Positions 60,870 to 64,000 of a DNA stretch of 64,000 nt are shown piece by piece (within the stretch, counting starts at the first letter, position 1; each line of letters opens with the position of its first letter). The notes beneath the pieces are model-generated. The model did no database searches. It had not been told where the DNA came from and was given only the letters and a program-made list of their open reading frames with translations. A program made the position numbers and the translations under genes. The DNA is from Burkholderia lata (lineage in GTDB: Bacteria; Pseudomonadota; Gammaproteobacteria; Burkholderiales; Burkholderiaceae): the NCBI RefSeq assembly GCF_902499335.1, contig NZ_CABVQK010000016.1, positions 62,001 to 126,000 of the forward strand, read 5' to 3'.

Positions 60870-62309
60870 ATGAACGAATCGTCACCCCGGTCCGAAGCGG
60901 GCCTCAGCAAGAACGCCGTCGGACTTTCACACATCGTCTTCTTCGTCGTCGCGGCCGCCGCGCCGCTCACCGCGATGGTCGGCGCGACACCCGCGGCGTT
61001 CTCGCTCGGCAACGGTCCCGGCGTGCCCGGCGTGTTCGTGCTGGCGGGCGTCATGTACCTGATCTTCAGCATCGGCTACGCGGCAATGAGCCGGCACATC
61101 TCCAATGCAGGTGCCTTCTATGCGTATATCGCGAACGGGCTCGGGCGTCCGGCCGGCGTGGGCGGCGCGTTCGTCGCGATCGTCGCGTACAACGCCGTGC
61201 AGATCGCGATCTACTGCATGTTCGGCTTCTTCCTGAACGACAGCATCCAGCGGCACTACGGCGTCGACGTGCCGTGGTGGGCGTTCGCGCTCGCGTGCGT
61301 CGTCGCCGTGCATTTCTGCGGCGCGCGGCGCATCGAGTTCAGCGGCCGGCTGCTCGGCATGCTGATGATCGGCGAGATCGCGATCGTGATGCTGCTCGAT
61401 CTCGCGATCGTCGCGCACGGCGCGAGCACCGGCGGCTTCAGCGCGAAGCCGTTCAGCCCGGCGATGGTGTTCGCACCGGGGCTCGGCACCGCGCTCGTGT
61501 TCGTGCTCGGCTCGTACATGGGGTTCGAGGCAACGGCCATCTTCTCCGAGGAAGCCCGCGACCCGAAACGCACGATCCCGCGCGCCACGTACCTGGCCGT
61601 GGTCCTCATCATGGCGTTCTACGCGCTGTCGTCGTGGGCGATCGTCGAGGCGTGGGGCGAGAGCCAGATCGCCGCCCAGGCGGCGCACGATCCCGCCAAT
61701 CTCTGGTTTGCCGTCAGCGGCCGGCTGCTCGGCGGCATCGCGACGGACGCGATGAACGTGCTGCTCGTCACGAGCCTGTTCGCGGCGATCCTGTCGTTCC
61801 ACAACACGATCACGCGCTATTTCTACGCGATGGGCCGTGAACGCGTGCTGTGGCGCAAACTCGGCCATACGTGCCCCGTGCATCGCTGCCCGGACGTCGC
61901 CGGGAAAGTGCAGACGCTGATCGCACTCGCGGCCATCGTCGGGTCCGCCGCCTTCCGGCTCGATCCGTTCGCGGTCGTGTTCTCGTGGATGAGCGCGCTG
62001 GCCACGATCGGCATCATCGCGGTGCAGATCCTCGTGGCGGCCTCGGTGATCGCGTTCTTCGCGCGCGATCACCGGGACACCGGCCTCGTGCACCGCCTGA
62101 TCGCGCCGCTCGTCAGCGTGATCGCGCTCGGCGCCTGCCTCGTGCTGGTCGTGCGCAACCTGTCCGTGCTGAGCGGATCGGATTCGACCTTCGTCGCGAT
62201 GTTTCCGTATTTCCTGGTCGCCGTCGGCGCGCTCGGCATCCGCGCCGCCTTGCGATTGAAGCGCAGCGATCCCGACCTGTATCGCGAACTCGGACGCGCC
62301 ACGCCGTAA
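60870..62309 (+). CDS. APC-superfamily amino acid/amine permease
   Basis: This 479-residue inner-membrane transporter has twelve predicted membrane helices. The N-terminal segment VGLSHIVFFVVAAAAPLTAMVGATPAAFSLGNGPGVPG is the typical first-helix region of APC permeases with the helix-breaking GNGPG, and SYMGFEATAIFSEEARDPKRTIPRATY (near 212-238) is the conserved helix 6 region. The substrate is likely an amino acid or an amine. It lies between the AraC regulator and an aldehyde dehydrogenase, which fits uptake of an amine that is oxidised to an aldehyde, but no amine oxidase is in view. Confidence 0.9.
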   Translation: MNESSPRSEAGLSKNAVGLSHIVFFVVAAAAPLTAMVGATPAAFSLGNGPGVPGVFVLAGVMYLIFSIGYAAMSRHISNAGAFYAYIANGLGRPAGVGGAFVAIVAYNAVQIAIYCMFGFFLNDSIQRHYGVDVPWWAFALACVVAVHFCGARRIEFSGRLLGMLMIGEIAIVMLLDLAIVAHGASTGGFSAKPFSPAMVFAPGLGTALVFVLGSYMGFEATAIFSEEARDPKRTIPRATYLAVVLIMAFYALSSWAIVEAWGESQIAAQAAHDPANLWFAVSGRLLGGIATDAMNVLLVTSLFAAILSFHNTITRYFYAMGRERVLWRKLGHTCPVHRCPDVAGKVQTLIALAAIVGSAAFRLDPFAVVFSWMSALATIGIIAVQILVAASVIAFFARDHRDTGLVHRLIAPLVSVIALGACLVLVVRNLSVLSGSDSTFVAMFPYFLVAVGALGIRAALRLKRSDPDLYRELGRATP

Positions 62310-62453
62310 CCGCCGCCCGGCCGGTGCCGCTTGCGGCACCGGCATCGTCTTGCCCCACCCCTGACGCTGTCCCGCAATCGGCACGCGACGCCTCGATGCA
62401 TCGCGCCGGCACGGCCCCCGCGCGGGTATTCCCTATTCCGGTCACGCGGCAAC

Positions 62454-62498
62454 GATTGCCGATAGCGGACAAGGCCCGCCGTTTCATCGACATACAGT
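62454..62498 (+). promoter_or_regulatory. Repeated 19-base element plus -10 box upstream of the aldehyde dehydrogenase
   Basis: GATTGCCGATAGCGGACAA (62454-62472) repeats the element at 60642 exactly, again with GCCCGC one base later (62474-62479) and TACAGT at 62493-62498 at the same 13-base distance. A weaker inverted relative, TGTCCCGCAATCGGCA, lies at 62369-62384. Confidence 0.7.
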
Positions 62499-62585
62499 GA
62501 ACCCGACGTCGAAGCCGTGCCGTGGCAGCCCTCACCGCCACGACCGGCGCGGCCCGACGACTCGCCCCTGTGAAACACGGACATC

Positions 62586-64000
62586 ATGATGAAAATTCAG
62601 AACCTGATCGGCGGCCGGCATTGCGACGCAGCTGCCGGCCGTACCTTCGAAAAGCTGGCGCCGGCGACCGGCGACTACGTCGCCGCCGTGCCGGCGTCGA
62701 CCGCCGAAGACGTCGATCGCGCGGTACGCGCCGCACACGGTGCGCTGCACGATGACGCATGGGCACGCGCGGGCGGATCAGCCCGGGCGCGCTGGCTGCT
62801 CCGGCTGGCCGACCTGATCGAGCGCGACCGTGACGCGCTGGCGGAATGCCTGGCCGTCGAACAAGGACGCCCGCTCGCCGAGATGCGCATGATGGACATC
62901 CCGATGAGCATCGACACGCTGCGCTACTTCGCCGGCTGGGCCGACAAGCTCGAGGGCCGCACGATTCCGACCGACGGCTTCATGGGCCGCCCGACCCTCA
63001 ACTACACCCGGCGTGCGCCGGTCGGCGTCGCTGCGCAGATCATCCCGTGGAACGCGCCGCTGATGATCGCCGTGTGGAAACTCGCACCGGCGCTCGCGGC
63101 CGGCTGCCCGGTAGTCATCAAGCCGTCCGAGGACACGCCGCTCGCGCTCGCGCGTCTGGGCGAACTCGTCTGCGAAGCCGGCCTGCCCGCCGGCGTCGTC
63201 AACATCGTCCACGGCGTCGGTTCCGAAGTCGGCGCCGCGCTGGTCGCGCACCCGCTCGTCAGCAAGATCAGCTTCACGGGCAGCACCGAAGTCGGCCGGA
63301 CGATCGCCGCCGAAGCGGCCCGGACCTTCAAGCGCGTCACGCTCGAGCTCGGCGGCAAGGCTGCGCAGATCGTCTTCGCGGATGCCGATCTCGACCGTGC
63401 GATCCCGTCGCTGATGGCCGGCATGTTCGCGAACCAGGGCCAGACGTGCGCGGCCGGCTCGCGCGTGCTCGCGCACCGCTCGATCGCGCATGCACTCGAA
63501 GCACGGCTCGCCGATGCGGCCCGCACCCTCCACGTCGGCCCGCCGTCGGAACCCGGCGTGCAGATGGGCGCGCTCATCAACCCGCGCCACCTCGCACGCG
63601 TGCGCGCGCACGTCGAAGGCGCGCTCGCCGAAGGTGCGGTCATGCTCGCGGGCGACGAACAGGTGCCGCCACGCGGCTGCTTCATGCGCCCGACGATTCT
63701 CGGCGGCGTGCATCCGGGCATGCGGATCGCCCGCGACGAAGTGTTCGGCCCGGTCGGCATGGTCATGCCGTTCGACACCGAGGACGAGGCCGTCCGCATC
63801 GCCAACGACACGCCGTTCGGCCTGTCCGCTTCGGTCTGGACGCAGGACGTCGGCACCGCGCACCGCGTCGCCGAGCGGCTCGACGTCGGCGCGGTCGCCA
63901 TCAACGCATGGAGCCCCATCGACGCGCGCCTGCCGTGGGGCGGCACCAAGCAGAGCGGGATGGGGCGCGACCTGTCGAAGGCCGCGCTCGACTCGTACCT
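62586..64000 (+). CDS. Aldehyde dehydrogenase (partial, cut by window end)
   Basis: The frame runs for at least 471 residues to the window edge without a stop. It is an ALDH with Cys288 (NQGQTCAAGSR) and Glu254 (TLELGGKAA), PWNAPLMIAVWKLAPALAAGC (154-174), and the C-terminal PWGGTKQSGMGRDL just before the edge, so only some 20 residues are missing. The group resembles phenylacetaldehyde/betaine-aldehyde-type enzymes. The ATG at 62586 is followed by another at 62589; neither has a strong ribosome site. A shared operator-promoter element 88-132 bases upstream links it to the permease gene. Confidence 0.88.
   Translation, partial: MMKIQNLIGGRHCDAAAGRTFEKLAPATGDYVAAVPASTAEDVDRAVRAAHGALHDDAWARAGGSARARWLLRLADLIERDRDALAECLAVEQGRPLAEMRMMDIPMSIDTLRYFAGWADKLEGRTIPTDGFMGRPTLNYTRRAPVGVAAQIIPWNAPLMIAVWKLAPALAAGCPVVIKPSEDTPLALARLGELVCEAGLPAGVVNIVHGVGSEVGAALVAHPLVSKISFTGSTEVGRTIAAEAARTFKRVTLELGGKAAQIVFADADLDRAIPSLMAGMFANQGQTCAAGSRVLAHRSIAHALEARLADAARTLHVGPPSEPGVQMGALINPRHLARVRAHVEGALAEGAVMLAGDEQVPPRGCFMRPTILGGVHPGMRIARDEVFGPVGMVMPFDTEDEAVRIANDTPFGLSASVWTQDVGTAHRVAERLDVGAVAINAWSPIDARLPWGGTKQSGMGRDLSKAALDSY

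Noticed and set aside
1..64000. CRISPR arrays, tRNA or rRNA genes, insertion sequences, phage or plasmid genes
   Set aside because: No regularly spaced repeats, no recognisable tRNA or rRNA sequence and no transposase, integrase or replication protein were found on reading the window.

Overview
The window is about 64 kb of dense, high-GC bacterial DNA with no RNA genes, insertion sequences, phage genes or CRISPR arrays that I can see. A Burkholderia-type trimeric porin, many LysR/AraC/MocR regulators and several paralogous aldehyde dehydrogenases, FAD oxidoreductases and transporters suggest a Burkholderia (probably B. cepacia complex) secondary replicon rich in catabolic genes. This assignment is inferred from gene content alone.

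Layout. (1) 62-2657: rarA-type clamp-loader ATPase and a porin. (2) 2923-13689: a catabolic locus. The minus strand carries MmgE/PrpD, DUF2889, an AraC regulator, an NTF2-like protein, an unknown 120-residue protein, a Rieske oxygenase, its flavin/ferredoxin reductase and an Asp/Glu-type racemase. The plus strand carries an SDR and an aldehyde dehydrogenase. (3) 13909-15042: a lone FAD oxidoreductase. (4) 15337-20418: a polysaccharide locus with a GH114-like lipoprotein, a GH18 chitinase, an AA10 lytic monooxygenase and a membrane diguanylate cyclase. (5) 21001-26452: regulators and stress or small-molecule genes (LysR, NmrA-like reductase, MocR, Ohr, an AhpD-like pseudogene, a secreted cupin). 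(6) 26656-41329: a run of twelve minus-strand genes with a peptide-type ABC importer, three FAD amine/amino-acid oxidoreductases, an AraC regulator, a bicupin, an aldehyde dehydrogenase, an M20 amidohydrolase and a double-GNAT protein. It is followed by a chemoreceptor and a HAD hydrolase.

(7) 44848-50357: a plus-strand group (second double-GNAT protein, hydroxyacid dehydrogenase, class III aminotransferase, Lrp regulator, succinate-semialdehyde-type dehydrogenase) that fits amine or omega-amino-acid breakdown and may work with region 6. (8) 50444-54898: an organic-acid locus with a LysR regulator, a DctA-type symporter, an orphan periplasmic binding protein and a citrate-type MHS symporter. 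(9) 55260-59007: a second membrane diguanylate cyclase and a PAP2 phosphatase lipoprotein with an autotransporter-type repeat. (10) 59639-64000: an AraC regulator, an APC permease and an aldehyde dehydrogenase cut by the window edge.

The clearest unexplained signal is in region 10. An identical 19-base element lies upstream of both the permease and the dehydrogenase, each time with a -10-like hexamer at the same distance. This looks like the operator-promoter of a small AraC regulon. Other points worth checking are the uncharacterised Rieske locus, the triple FAD-oxidase operon, a 13-base deletion that breaks an AhpD-family gene, and a hairpin that encloses the ribosome binding site of a LysR gene.
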